From Nonomuraea montanisoli (GTDB taxonomy: Bacteria > Actinomycetota > Actinomycetes > Streptosporangiales > Streptosporangiaceae), in contig NZ_JABWGN010000006.1 in the NCBI RefSeq assembly GCF_013363975.1, forward strand, positions 124,001 through 188,000: DNA of 64,000 bases, read 5' to 3'. The notes under the pieces were generated by a model. It was given only the letters and a program-made list of their open reading frames with translations. It did not search any database and was not told where the DNA came from. Made by a program: the position numbers and the translations under genes. Below, piece after piece: positions 1-9,340 of this stretch. The stretch's first letter is position 1; each line of letters begins with the position of its first letter.

Positions 1-1
1 C

Positions 2-415
2 TACGAGATCACCGCCGAGGGCCGCGCCGAGCTGGCCGACTGGACGCGCGAGCTGCTGTCCGACCCCGAGGAGACCCCGCGCAGGTTCGAGGCGGGACTG
101 TCGGTCATGGGCGGGCTGCCACCGGAAGAGGTGACCGCGCTGCTGCGCCGGCGGCTCGACGAGCTGGAACGGCTCACCGCCGCCCAGCGCGAGGCGTTGG
201 AGCGCGACGCAGGGGAGCTGCCCCGGCTGTTCGTCCTGGAGTCGGAGTACGCCCTGGCGATGCGCGAGGCCGAGGCGGCGTGGACCCGGTCGCTCCTCGA
301 CGAGCTGGCCGGCGGCACGTTCCCCCGGCTGGCGGAGTGGCGCGCCTTCCACGGGGCGGGGCGGATGGCCCCGGACATCGCCGAACTGTCCGAAAGGGGG
401 CGCGTCACCGACTGA
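2..415 (+). CDS. PadR-family transcriptional regulator, C-terminal part (5' end outside window)
   Basis: The reading frame is open from the window edge to the TGA at 413-415, giving 138 codons without a start. The first residues, YEITAEGRAELADW, match the end of the PadR winged-helix domain, where the wing leads into a conserved 'T..G...L..W' segment. A long helical C-terminal region rich in Leu, Glu and Arg follows, as in the PadR dimerisation domain (Vir_act_alpha_C type). PadR proteins repress neighbouring genes, often transporters or detoxification genes. The target cannot be seen because the upstream sequence is missing. A hairpin terminator follows at 431-468. Confidence 0.8.
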   Translation, partial: YEITAEGRAELADWTRELLSDPEETPRRFEAGLSVMGGLPPEEVTALLRRRLDELERLTAAQREALERDAGELPRLFVLESEYALAMREAEAAWTRSLLDELAGGTFPRLAEWRAFHGAGRMAPDIAELSERGRVTD

Positions 416-430
416 CCCCACACGCATGAA

Positions 431-468
431 GGCCCCGGCGGAGGTGCGGGAACACCGCCGCCGGAGCC
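431..468 (+). terminator. Hairpin terminator after the PadR gene
   Basis: Arms CCGGCGG (435-441) and CCGCCGG (458-464) pair perfectly, and GGC at 431-433 pairs with GCC at 466-468. The loop is 16 nt. There is no clear T-tract, as is usual for actinomycete terminators. It lies between the PadR stop and the hydrolase start, so it should insulate the hydrolase. Confidence 0.6.
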
Positions 469-593
469 CTCGGAAAACCTCGAAGCGAAACCCGCGTGGG
501 GCGGATCCCGGCCACGAGATGGCACTCGCAAGCATATCCGGGCCTCCCCACGTGGACTTTCCGGCACGTCCACACCACGAATGGGGAACGACC

Positions 594-1457
594 ATGAGCA
601 ACGTGAAGATCGCCGTCGAGCACGTGACCTCGGCCGACGGCACCGCCATCGCCTGCCGCACCCTCGGCTCCGGACCCGGGGTGGTGCTGCTGCACGGCGC
701 GATGCAGACCGGGCCGAGCAACATCGAGCTGGCCCGCGCGCTGGCCGCCAGGCACACCGTCCACGTGCCCGACCGGCGCGGCCGCGGCGCGAGCGGCCCG
801 CGGCGCCCTGGACACGGCGTGAACGTGGACGTCGAGGACGTCCGCGCGGTGCTCGACGCCACCGGGGCTCGCGACGTCGTCGGCGTCAGCTCCGGCGCGA
901 TCCTCGCCCTGCTCACCGCGCTGTCCCGGCCCGACGTGCGGCGTGTCGTCGCGTTCGAGCCGCCGCTGGAGCTCGACGGGACCGACCACACCGTCTGGAT
1001 CGAGCGCTTCGACCGGGAGATCGCGGAAGGGCGGACCGAGGCCGCGCTCGTCACGGGCATGCTCGCCGCCCGCATGGGGCCGGCGTTCCTCCGCATGGTG
1101 CCGCGGCCGCTGCTCGTACGGCTCACCTCCGCGCTCCTCGCCCGCGAGGAGCGGACCGCGGCAGGGGAGGAGCCGGGCTTCCGCGAGCTGGCGCCCACGA
1201 TCCGCCACGACGGGATGGTGGTGGCCGAGACGGCGGACCTCGTACCCCGGCTGCGGGAGCTGCGGGCCGAGGTGCTGCTGCTCGGCGGCACCAGGAGCCC
1301 GGCGTACCTCAAGCGCGCCCTCACCACCCTGGAGGGCGTGCTCCCGCACGCGCGGCGGGTGGTGCTCAAGGGCGTCGGCCACGAGGCCACCGGCAACGCC
1401 GCCGGCAGGGGCAAGCCCGAGCTGGTCGCCCGCGCGATCGAGCCCTTCCTGGCCTGA
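594..1457 (+). CDS. Alpha/beta-fold hydrolase
   Basis: Protein of 287 residues with the alpha/beta-hydrolase layout: oxyanion-hole motif LLHGAMQ near residue 32, a second conserved DRRGRGAS segment near 60, the nucleophile elbow GVSSG with Ser99 as nucleophile, and a late VGHEA giving catalytic His263. The acidic residue is less clear, because the usual position reads LLGGTRS and lacks the common Asp. ATG at 594 was chosen because GGGGA lies just upstream (583-587) and similarity to the fold begins there; the longer in-frame ATG at 426 would add an arginine-rich tail. The substrate is unknown. It is a single gene converging on the penicillin-binding protein gene. Confidence 0.85.
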   Translation: MSNVKIAVEHVTSADGTAIACRTLGSGPGVVLLHGAMQTGPSNIELARALAARHTVHVPDRRGRGASGPRRPGHGVNVDVEDVRAVLDATGARDVVGVSSGAILALLTALSRPDVRRVVAFEPPLELDGTDHTVWIERFDREIAEGRTEAALVTGMLAARMGPAFLRMVPRPLLVRLTSALLAREERTAAGEEPGFRELAPTIRHDGMVVAETADLVPRLRELRAEVLLLGGTRSPAYLKRALTTLEGVLPHARRVVLKGVGHEATGNAAGRGKPELVARAIEPFLA

Positions 1458-1469
1458 GCCCCGGTCGGA

Positions 1470-1573
1470 GGCCGCGCGAGAAGCCTTGCGCGGCCGGGTC
1501 GGGTGAGGGTCAGAGGCCGCGCGGGAAGCCTTGCGCGGCCGGGTCAGGCGAGGGTCAGAGGCCGCGCAGGAAG
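1470..1573. repeat. 45-bp tandem repeat with hairpins, copied from the PBP gene end
   Basis: Two full copies (1470-1514 and 1515-1559) differ at few positions, and a partial third copy starts at 1560 inside the last codons of the penicillin-binding protein gene. Each full copy contains a perfect stem GGCCGCGC/GCGCGGCC around a 10-nt loop, so the array forms two successive terminator-like hairpins between the converging genes. Each unit ends with GGGTCAGA or a close variant, which includes the TCA that reads as the TGA stop on the minus strand. Confidence 0.85.
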
Positions 1574-3156
1574 GCGGCGGCGATCGGCGCGGCGACCTTG
1601 CCGCCCGTGCCGCCGCCCTCCACCACCACCGCGAACGCCACGTCGCCCTTGAACCCCATGAACCAGGCGTGCGTCTTCAGCTTGTCGCCGGTGCCGTACT
1701 CGGCCGTGCCGGTCTTGCCGTGCGTGCCGGCCGGCAGGCCGGAGCCCTTGGCCGTGCCCTTGGTGACCACGGCGGAGGTCAGGGAGTGCATCGCGTCCTT
1801 GACCCCGTCGGGCAGCGGGTGCTCCTGGGCCTTCTGGGGGAGCCCCGGCACGAGCGTCGGCGGGCGCCAGGTGCCGTCGGCGATGGCGGCGGCCACCGAC
1901 GCGATCGACAGCGGACTCGCCGTGATCCTGGCCTGCCCGAACGCCTCGGCGGCCAGCTCGGCGTCGGACTGGGCGCGCGGCATGCTGGCCTTGGTGGCGG
2001 GCACGCCGATGTTGAGCGGCTGGTTGAAGCCGACCGACTCGGCCGTCTTCAGCAGCTTGTCGGCGCCGAGGCGGCGCTCGGCCATCGGCGCGAACGTGGT
2101 GTTGCAGGAGTGGGCGAAGGAGTCGAGGAACGACAGCGACCCGAACTCCTCCTCCTCGGAGTTGCGGATCTTCAGCCCGCCCACGGTCGCGTACTTGGGG
2201 CAGGTGACGGAGTCGCCGGGAGCGACGCCCTCGGCCAGCAGCCCGATCGCGGTCACCGCCTTGAACGTGGAGCCGGGCGGGTAGCGGCCGTCGAGGGCCC
2301 GGTTGAAGCCGCCCACGTTGTTGACCACGGCCAGGATCTCGCCCGTGCTCGCCTTGATGGCGACCATGGAGGTGGGCTTGTCGACGTCCTTGACCGCGGC
2401 GACGGCGGCGGCCTGAGCGCGCGGGTCGAGGCTGGTCTTCACCTCCTCGCCGTCGGTGCCCTCGATGGTGTGCAGGGTCTTGCCGCCGACCTGGATCTCG
2501 GTGGTCGGGGTGCCCGCGAGCCGCTTCTGGAACGTCTCCTGCAGCCCGCCCCGGCCGATCGCCTGGTCGACCTTGTAGGCGCTGCCGAGCTTGGCGACGT
2601 CCTTCTTGGTGGCCTTGTCGAGGTAGCCGACGAGCTGCTGCACCGAGCCGCCGGCCTTGCCGTCGTCGATGCGGCCGCCGTCGGCGTCGGTGATGCCCGC
2701 GCGATGCGGCCAGCTCGTCTTGATCTTGAACGACGCGCCGGAGGCGAGCGACGGGTGCAGCGTGGCCGGGCTCCAGTCGACCTTCCAGGCGCGGTCGGCG
2801 ACCTTGAGGTCGATCCGCCCCTCGTAGGTCCAGTCGCCGATGTTCTTCAGCTTCAGGGTCGCGGTGTACGGCACGCGGGCCCGGTCGTCGGACTCGGAGA
2901 CCTGTCCCAGCTTGATCTGTGCGGACTCGACGGCCAGGGCGGTGCGCATCTGGTCGTAGGCGGTCAGCGGCTGCTGGGTGGCCAGCTCGGCCCGCATGGC
3001 GGCCGTGTCGCCCGCCTGCCAGGCGGCGGCGTACCGCCGGGCGGTCTCGGCGGGTGTGCCCCGCGTGTGCAGCAGATACCAGGCGCCGCCCCCGGCGGCG
3101 CCCACTGCCAGCACGGTGATGCCGGATACGATCGCGATGGTGCGGCCACGCGCCAC
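1555..3156 (-). CDS. Penicillin-binding protein transpeptidase with MecA_N-like domain
   Basis: Protein of 533 residues that probably cross-links peptidoglycan at the outer face of the membrane. A single N-terminal transmembrane segment (about residues 8-27) is followed by an NTF2-like MecA_N domain (ARRYAAAWQAGD onward), a dimerisation segment, and the transpeptidase domain. Active-site motifs are complete: STFK with Ser296 as nucleophile, SCN at 350-352 and KTG at 481-483. The length is normal for class B PBPs of the PBP2a-like type. Proteins of this group can have low beta-lactam affinity, but resistance cannot be read from sequence. It faces the hydrolase gene tail to tail across a repeat array. 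Confidence 0.9.
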   Translation of the reverse strand: MARGRTIAIVSGITVLAVGAAGGGAWYLLHTRGTPAETARRYAAAWQAGDTAAMRAELATQQPLTAYDQMRTALAVESAQIKLGQVSESDDRARVPYTATLKLKNIGDWTYEGRIDLKVADRAWKVDWSPATLHPSLASGASFKIKTSWPHRAGITDADGGRIDDGKAGGSVQQLVGYLDKATKKDVAKLGSAYKVDQAIGRGGLQETFQKRLAGTPTTEIQVGGKTLHTIEGTDGEEVKTSLDPRAQAAAVAAVKDVDKPTSMVAIKASTGEILAVVNNVGGFNRALDGRYPPGSTFKAVTAIGLLAEGVAPGDSVTCPKYATVGGLKIRNSEEEEFGSLSFLDSFAHSCNTTFAPMAERRLGADKLLKTAESVGFNQPLNIGVPATKASMPRAQSDAELAAEAFGQARITASPLSIASVAAAIADGTWRPPTLVPGLPQKAQEHPLPDGVKDAMHSLTSAVVTKGTAKGSGLPAGTHGKTGTAEYGTGDKLKTHAWFMGFKGDVAFAVVVEGGGTGGKVAAPIAAAFLRGL

Positions 3157-3201
3157 TGGTCAGCCCCCTGGTCCTCGGCAGCGCTTGCTCGGTCCCCGAG
3201 C

Positions 3202-3996
3202 TTAGCCGCGCGCGCCGTCCGCCGGGTCCGAAGCAGCGATCTTGGACGCGGCCTCGCCGGCCTGTCCGGCCGCCGAGCCGTTCGCCCCGGAGCCGTTCGA
3301 GCCGGACCCGTTCGCCCCGGAGCCGTTCGACGCCGTCGTGTCGCCGCCGGAGGCGGCCTTGACGCTGGCCGCGTACGCCGGCACGTACTCCTGACCCGAG
3401 AGCCGCTGGATGGCGGCCATGATCTCGTCGGTGACCCGCCTGCGGTCGCGGGCGTTGGTGTGGCTGCCCTCGAACGTCATCGGCGCCCCGATCTTGATCC
3501 CGATGCGGGCCGGGCGCGGCACCTTGGCGCCGACCGGGAGGACCTTCTCGGTGCCGCTGAGCGCGACGGGCAGCACCGGCGCGCCCGTGCGCAGGGCCAG
3601 CCACGCCACGCCGATCTTGCCGCGGTAGAGGCGCCCGTCGGGCGAGCGGGTGCCCTCGGGGTGGATGCCGAACAGGTCGCCGCGCTCCAGCACCTCGGTC
3701 GCCGCGTCCAGCATGGCCTGCGCGGCGTGGGCGCTCTCACGGTCGATGGGCAGGCTGTTGCCCAGGCGCATGAACCAGCTCGAGACCGGATTGCCGGAGA
3801 AGTACTCGTTCTTGGCGACGAACGTCACCGGCCGCGGCAGCAGCGCCGGCAGCAGGAACGAGTCGAGCACGGACAGGTGGTTGGCGGCCAGGATCGCGGG
3901 CCCCGTCCTGGGCACGTGCGCCGCGCCGGAGATGTGCGGGCGGCACATGGCGTGCGCCAGCGACGTGGCGGTGAACTTGACCACTTGGTACAGCAA
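3202..3996 (-). CDS. 1-acyl-sn-glycerol-3-phosphate acyltransferase (PlsC family)
   Basis: Protein of 264 residues of the PlsC family, which moves an acyl chain to lysophosphatidate in phospholipid synthesis at the inner membrane face. The catalytic NHxxxxD motif is NHLSVLD (Asn39-Asp45), and the glycerol-phosphate-binding motif EGTRS starts at Glu114. GAPVLPVAL matches motif IV. The chosen start is TTG at 3994-3996, because AGGAG lies six bases upstream and family members begin in the same way (LLYQVVKF); no ATG or GTG fits as well. The last 60 or so residues are an unusual Gly/Ser/Asn/Ala-rich tail encoded by a 30-bp repeat (about 3260-3330). Another acyl acceptor is possible. Confidence 0.88.
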   Translation of the reverse strand: MLYQVVKFTATSLAHAMCRPHISGAAHVPRTGPAILAANHLSVLDSFLLPALLPRPVTFVAKNEYFSGNPVSSWFMRLGNSLPIDRESAHAAQAMLDAATEVLERGDLFGIHPEGTRSPDGRLYRGKIGVAWLALRTGAPVLPVALSGTEKVLPVGAKVPRPARIGIKIGAPMTFEGSHTNARDRRRVTDEIMAAIQRLSGQEYVPAYAASVKAASGGDTTASNGSGANGSGSNGSGANGSAAGQAGEAASKIAASDPADGARG

Positions 3997-4040
3997 TGAG
4001 CTCTCCTGGCGGATCGTCGGTCGGCCACCCCACCATAGAG

Positions 4041-4070
4041 CAGGCGCCCCGGCCGGAGCCGGGGCGCCTG
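4041..4070. terminator. Strong 13-bp stem hairpin
   Basis: CAGGCGCCCCGGC (4041-4053) pairs perfectly with 4058-4070 around the 4-nt loop CGGA. It lies in the 250-bp space between the Nudix gene and the acyltransferase, both on the minus strand. It can end transcription from the Nudix side, or sit in the leader of the acyltransferase mRNA. There is no T-tract on either side. The rest of 3997-4246 shows no recognisable gene or RNA. Confidence 0.6.
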
Positions 4071-4246
4071 GAAAAGCATTGAGGCCGATGTGGCGGTCGC
4101 CTCCTCGGCGAGGTGCACAACACGGCTCCAGCCGAACGGTATTCCGTGAAGGCGGTAATTTGCGGCCCGGGGGACACAGACCACATCGGCCACTCGACTC
4201 TAACGGACATCCGGTGACGCGTATTCCATCGGACCCAAAGATTCGG

Positions 4247-4846
4247 TCACGACCTGGTCCACTCCGGCTGAGCGACGTCGAAGACCCGCAGGTCACGGCC
4301 GCGCAGCGCCACCTCGGCGAACTGCCACAAAATCGCCCCGGTCGGCGCGTGGACCAGGATCGAGGGGCCCAGCGGCATCTGCAGCAGCCCGGCGGCGGTC
4401 CAGCGCGGCACCCCGGGGGCCAGGAAGCGCTCCAGCGGCACGGCGTGCACGGAGGCCACCTCGCGGGCGTCGGCCACGGGCCGCTGCCGCCCGCCGAAGG
4501 CCACGACCGGGGTGATCGCGAACCCGGAGTCGGTGACGTAGTCGTCCAGCAGCCCCGCCACCTCCACGCCGCGCACCGCGGTCTCCTCGGCCAGCTCCCG
4601 CAGCGCCGCCTCGACCGGCCCCTCGCCGTCCTCCAGCCGCCCGCCGGGCAGCGCCCACTGGCCGGCGTTGCGGCCGTGCGGCGAGCGCCTGATCAGGATC
4701 GTGTACGGGACGCCCGCGTCGTCCTCCAGCACGCACACGGTGACGGCGGCGCGGCGGACACCGGGCGCGGGCGGCGCCTCGCGGCGCGGGAAGGCGGCCA
4801 GGCGGGAGGCGACCAGCTCGCGCAGCTCGCCGACGGAGGGAAGCAC
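4247..4846 (-). CDS. Nudix hydrolase (CoA pyrophosphatase-like)
   Basis: Protein of about 199 residues. The Nudix box is complete (G69 ... R84-E-L-A-E-E-T, following GX5EX7REUXEEXGU), which binds Mg2+ for cleavage of a nucleoside diphosphate linked to another group. The preceding RRSPHGRNAGQWALPGG resembles the NudL-type CoA pyrophosphatase signature, so CoA-like compounds are possible substrates. The start is uncertain: GTG at 4846 begins MLPSVGELREL; a longer frame from GTG at 4894 starts inside a repeat copied from the kinase gene end and is probably not native. It may be read from the same transcript as the upstream two-component genes. Confidence 0.8.
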   Translation of the reverse strand: MLPSVGELRELVASRLAAFPRREAPPAPGVRRAAVTVCVLEDDAGVPYTILIRRSPHGRNAGQWALPGGRLEDGEGPVEAALRELAEETAVRGVEVAGLLDDYVTDSGFAITPVVAFGGRQRPVADAREVASVHAVPLERFLAPGVPRWTAAGLLQMPLGPSILVHAPTGAILWQFAEVALRGRDLRVFDVAQPEWTRS

Positions 4847-4862
4847 CGGCCCAGGATCCCAC

Positions 4863-4970
4863 GCGTCCTCAGGGAGCGGCCCCGGCAGCCGCACGGTTGA
4901 CGCTCAGGGGACGGCCCCCCGGCAGCCGCACGGTTGGCGTTCAGGGGGCGGCTCCCGGCAGCCGGACGGT
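4863..4970. repeat. Three tandem copies (35-37 bp) of the histidine kinase gene end
   Basis: Copies at 4936-4970, 4899-4935 and 4863-4898 share the minus-strand core CGGCTGCCGGG...CCCTGA. The first holds the real kinase stop (TCA at 4941-4943), and the other two carry equivalent TCA triplets at 4904-4906 and 4869-4871. The array fills the gap before the Nudix gene and provides that gene with a spurious upstream GTG. Confidence 0.85.
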
Positions 4971-6176
4971 GACGCTCAGGCCGCCCTCGGGCCGGGCCTC
5001 GGCCGTGACGGCGCCGCCGTGCGCGTCGCAGATGGCCCGCACGATCGACAGCCCCAGTCCCGCGCCCCGCGCCGAGCGCACACGGTCGCCCTGCAGCCGC
5101 CGGAACGGCTCGAACAGGTCCTCCACCTCGTACGGCGGGACCGCCGGCCCGGTGTTGGCCACCGTGACCACCGCCTGGCCGTCCTCCCGGCGCACCCGCA
5201 CCCACACCTCGCCGCCGCGCACGTTGTACTTGGCCGCGTTCTCCACCAGGTTGAACACGCAGCGTTCCATGAGCAGCGGGTCGCCCGCCGCGAGGGCCGG
5301 GCGCAGGTCCGCGTGGACGGCGAGGGGCCGCTTGCGCCCGGCCAGGTCGAGCTGGTCCAGCACGGTGCGCGCCACCTGCGCCACGTCCACGGTCTTGCGC
5401 ACGGCCAGCTCCTGCTCGGACTGGGCCAGCAGGAGCAGGCCCTCGATGAGCCGCTCGTAGCGGGCGTTGGTGCCGAGCAGGGCGCGGGCCAGCGCCTTGA
5501 GGTCCTCGGAGGCGGCGGGCTCCTCCAGCGACACCTCCAGCACCGTGCGGTTGATCGCCAGCGGGGTGCGCAGCTCGTGCGAGGCGTTGGCGATGAAGCG
5601 CCGCTGCCCCTCGAACACCTGGTGCAGCCGGTCGAGCATCGCGTCGAAGGTGTCGGCCAGCCGCTTGACCTCGTCGGGCGGCCCCTCCAGCGCGATCCGC
5701 TCGTGCAGGTTGCTCTCGGACAGCCGGCGGGCCGTCTCGGTCACCCGGTCGAGCGGGCGCAGCGCCCGGTCGGCGACCAGGTAGCCGAGCACGACGGCGA
5801 GGACGCCGAGCAGCACCATGATGAGCGCCGAGGAGCGCAGCATGTCCGCCAGCACGGTCGCGGCCCGCTGCTGCACGTCCGCGGACGTCTTCTGGAACAA
5901 CATGTCGTCGGCCGGCGGCTGGAGGAGCGTGACCGGCTTGCTCGTGACGATCTTCGTCATGCCGACGGAGAACTGCTGGCTGAGCGCCCGCGCGGTCAGC
6001 AGGTACGTGGACCACAGCAGCAGCGACCCGGCCACGAAGAACAGCCCGCCGTACAGGACCGTCAGCCGCACGCGCAGCCCGAGCCGGTGCCACGGCCGCA
6101 CCCGGCCGGGCGAGCCGCGCCGCGACCGCCACCGGCCCCTGAGCCGGGCGGCGCCGCGCGACGTGGACGCCGTCAC
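4941..6176 (-). CDS. Sensor histidine kinase
   Basis: Protein of 411 residues. It has two transmembrane segments (roughly 30-55 and 125-145) flanking an extracellular loop, a HAMP linker, a HisKA dimerisation domain with FIANASHELRTPLA (phosphorylated His200), an N box around LVENAAKYN, and an ATP-lid G box GAGLGLSIV. It should sense an envelope signal and phosphorylate the regulator encoded just upstream. The start is GTG at 6174-6176, overlapping the regulator's stop as GTGA, which implies translational coupling. The pair faces an efflux-type operon, as in antimicrobial-peptide or envelope-stress modules. Confidence 0.92.
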   Translation of the reverse strand: MTASTSRGAARLRGRWRSRRGSPGRVRPWHRLGLRVRLTVLYGGLFFVAGSLLLWSTYLLTARALSQQFSVGMTKIVTSKPVTLLQPPADDMLFQKTSADVQQRAATVLADMLRSSALIMVLLGVLAVVLGYLVADRALRPLDRVTETARRLSESNLHERIALEGPPDEVKRLADTFDAMLDRLHQVFEGQRRFIANASHELRTPLAINRTVLEVSLEEPAASEDLKALARALLGTNARYERLIEGLLLLAQSEQELAVRKTVDVAQVARTVLDQLDLAGRKRPLAVHADLRPALAAGDPLLMERCVFNLVENAAKYNVRGGEVWVRVRREDGQAVVTVANTGPAVPPYEVEDLFEPFRRLQGDRVRSARGAGLGLSIVRAICDAHGGAVTAEARPEGGLSVTVRLPGAAP

Positions 6177-6826
6177 AGCCGGTACCCCCGGCCCGGCACG
6201 TTCTCGATCAGCGGGGGAGCGCCGAGCTTGCGGCGCAGCGAGGTGAGCGTCACCCGCAGCACCCCGCTGGCCGCGTCGGCGTACTCGTCCCACGCGCTCC
6301 TGCGCAGCTCCGCCGAGGTGACCAGCCGTCCCTCGGCGCGCAGCAGCGCGTGCAGCACGTCGAACTCCTTGCGGTTGAGCGCGACGGGCCGCCCGTCCCG
6401 CGTGACCGTGCGCCGGCCCGGGTCCAGCAACACCCCGGCCCGCTCCAGCGGCGCCGGACCGTCCCGCCGGGAGCGCCGCGACAACGTCCGGATCCGGGCC
6501 ACCAGCTCGGCGAACATGAACGGCTTGATGAGGTAGTCGTCGGCACCGAGGGTCAGCCCGTCCACCCGGTCGCGCACCCGCCCGGCCGCCGTCAGCATGA
6601 GCACCCGGCCCGCCGCGCCCCCGCCCGCCAGCTCCCGGCACACCTGGTCGCCGTGCACCTCGGGCAGGTCGCGGTCCAGCACCACCACGTCGTACGGGAC
6701 GTACGCGGCCAGCTCCAGCGCCTCCTGCCCGTCGTAGGCCACGTCCACCGCGATGGCGTGCAGCCGCAGCCCGCGCGCGATCGCGTCGGCCAGTTCCTCT
6801 TCGTCCTCCACGACGAGCACCCGCAT
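6173..6826 (-). CDS. OmpR-family response regulator
   Basis: Protein of 217 residues with an N-terminal receiver domain (acidic pair E7/D8, phosphorylation site Asp50 in VVVLDRDLP, conserved Lys in YLIKPF) and a C-terminal OmpR-type winged helix (about 125-217, ending ENVPGRGYRL). It is the first gene of the two-component operon and overlaps the kinase start by four bases. The likely target is the divergent lipoprotein/adaptor/ABC operon across the 167-bp intergenic region, which contains a GATAAGC/GCTTATC dyad. Confidence 0.93.
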   Translation of the reverse strand: MRVLVVEDEEELADAIARGLRLHAIAVDVAYDGQEALELAAYVPYDVVVLDRDLPEVHGDQVCRELAGGGAAGRVLMLTAAGRVRDRVDGLTLGADDYLIKPFMFAELVARIRTLSRRSRRDGPAPLERAGVLLDPGRRTVTRDGRPVALNRKEFDVLHALLRAEGRLVTSAELRRSAWDEYADAASGVLRVTLTSLRRKLGAPPLIENVPGRGYRL

Positions 6827-6870
6827 CCCCGGGCCCCCTTTCCTTACGCCACGACAGTGGCGGATCGGGT

Positions 6871-6928
6871 GTTAGCAGCGGATAAGCGGCGGTGCGCGGG
6901 GTGCGTGCGGCTTATCGCCGTTTAGCAC
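6871..6928. promoter_or_regulatory. Dyad in the divergent control region of the two-component system and efflux operon
   Basis: GATAAGC (6881-6887) and GCTTATC (6910-6916) form an inverted repeat, and weaker similarity extends outward on both sides (GTTAGCAGC against the reverse of CGTTTAGCAC). The dyad lies midway between the two divergent start codons, so it is a good candidate site for the response regulator. Site identity is inferred. Confidence 0.5.
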
Positions 6929-6993
6929 CCGCCCCGCTGGAGTGAGCGTCGCGCCGCGGCGAACGACCGGCGGCGCCCCCGAAGGAGACGACG

Positions 6994-7512
6994 ATGAACG
7001 TACGACCCCTGCTGGCGGCCGTCTGCGCGGCGGCGGCCCTGACCGCCTGCGCCGCCAAGACGCCGGCCTCGGACGGCGTGGCCAGCGCGAGCGGCGCCAC
7101 GGCGAGCCCCGGCGCGTCCGCCGCCACGGCCTCCCTGGACCCGCGCAGCGCGCAGCTCAAGTTCGCCCAGTGCATGCGCGAGCACGGCATCCAGATGGAC
7201 GACCCCGAGCCGGGCGGCGGCATCCGCATCAAGTCGCAGAAGGGCGACGAGGCCAGGATGCAGGAGGCCCAGAAGGCGTGCGGGCACTTCATGGAGGCCG
7301 CGGTCGGCGAGGCCAAGGGCAAGGTCGATCCGCAGCAGCGCGACAAGATGCTGAAGTTCGCCCAGTGCATGCGCGAGCACGGCATCGACATGAAGGACCC
7401 GTCGTCCGACGGCCGGATCGAGATCAACGTGAAGCCCGGGACGCCCGAGGAGAAGGTCAAGGCCGCCCACGAGGCGTGCAAGGAGTTCGAGCCCGGCGGT
7501 GGCCCCAGATGA
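6994..7512 (+). CDS. Lipoprotein with duplicated [10 protein letters not shown] motif
   Basis: Protein of 172 residues with a lipoprotein signal peptide: charged N-terminus, Ala/Leu-rich core and lipobox LTAC with Cys19. The mature part contains the same motif twice, [15 protein letters not shown] and [15 protein letters not shown], about 60 residues apart, so it is an internal duplication with two conserved Cys. Genes of this type occur next to ABC-efflux operons in actinomycetes. The biochemical role is unknown to me. It is the first gene of a four-gene operon, joined to the adaptor gene by an ATGA overlap. GGAG precedes the ATG. Confidence 0.8.
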   Translation: MNVRPLLAAVCAAAALTACAAKTPASDGVASASGATASPGASAATASLDPRSAQLKFAQCMREHGIQMDDPEPGGGIRIKSQKGDEARMQEAQKACGHFMEAAVGEAKGKVDPQQRDKMLKFAQCMREHGIDMKDPSSDGRIEINVKPGTPEEKVKAAHEACKEFEPGGGPR

Positions 7513-8563
7513 GGAAGGGGCTCGCGCTCGCGGGGGCGGGCGCGCTCGCCGTCGCCGCCGCCTGGACGGCGGTGGCCGTGCTGGGCGACGGCGGCGCCGG
7601 CGCGGCGGACCCGACGCCGAGGGCCGTCCCGGCCACGGCCGAGATCACCCGCCAGGACCTCGTCGACACCAAGACCGTCACCGGCGCGCTCACCTACTCC
7701 GGCGAGCGGCAGGTCAGCACCGGCGCGTCCGGCACGGTGACGTGGGTGGCCGCCGAGGGCTCCGTGGTCCGCCGCGGCCACAAGCTGCTGTCGGCCGACC
7801 GCAGGCCCGTCGTCCTCATGTACGGCAAGCTGCCGCTCTACCGGGAGCTGCGCCAGGGCATCGACGACGGCCCGGACGTCGAACAGCTCGAGCGCAACCT
7901 CAAGGCCCTCGGCTACGGCGACTACCTCACCGTGGACGAGCACTACAGCTACGCCACCTACCTCGCGGTCAAGGAGTGGCAGGACGACCGGGGACTGCCC
8001 GAGACGGGGCGGGTGGACGCCGCGCAGGTGGTGTTCCTGCCCTCGCTGGTGCGTGTCACCGACGCGGCCGTGGAGGTCGGCGACCGGCTCGCCCCGGGAC
8101 GCCGGGCCATGACCGTCAGCGGCGTGCGCCGGGTGGTCCACGTGGACCTCGACGCCGACGACCAGGCGCTGGCCCGCAAGGGCGCGAAGGTGACCGTGGA
8201 GCTGCCCGGCGGCGAGCGCGTCTCCGGCCGGATCACCTCGGTCGGCACGGTCGCCGAGACCAGCGGCCAGGGCCAGGACCAGAACGTCACCGTGGACGTC
8301 GACATCACCCTGGCCAGGACGCCGAAGACCCGCCTCGACCAGGCGCCGGTCGAGGTGGAGATGGAGAGCGAGCGGCACAAGGGAGTGCTGTCCGTGCCGA
8401 TCGAGGCGCTGCTGGCGCTGCGCGAGGGCGGGTTCGGCGTCGAGGTCGTCGAGGGCGGCGCGACCCGGGTCGTCGGGGTGAGGACCGGCGCGTTCGGCGG
8501 CGGGCGCGTCGAGGTCGAGGGCGCCGGACTGACCGAGGGCATGAAGGTCGGGGTGCCGTCCAC

Positions 8564-8567
<4 letters not shown>
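7509..8567 (+). CDS. HlyD/MacA-like periplasmic adaptor with peptidoglycan-binding domain
   Basis: Protein of 352 residues, anchored by one N-terminal membrane segment. A beta-rich lipoyl/barrel-like part ([19 protein letters not shown]) flanks an inserted peptidoglycan-binding domain (about residues 120-180, [15 protein letters not shown]...[16 protein letters not shown]). The C-terminal half resembles membrane-fusion proteins ([19 protein letters not shown]). It should link the ABC transporter to the cell wall or to substrates outside the membrane. It overlaps both neighbours by ATGA junctions, so stoichiometric translation is expected. Confidence 0.85.

Positions 8568-9336
<769 letters not shown>

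Positions 9337-9340
<4 letters not shown>

Noticed and set aside
405..1382. Long minus-strand frame opposite the alpha/beta hydrolase
   Set aside because: It lacks any motif and is the GC-driven shadow of the hydrolase gene, which has a full catalytic pattern.
4847..4894. Longer Nudix protein starting at GTG 4894
   Set aside because: The added N-terminus comes from the repeat copied from the kinase gene end, so it is probably not native.
6881..6916. Factor-independent terminator
   Set aside because: The dyad lies between two divergent start codons, where a terminator would not be expected; an operator is more likely.
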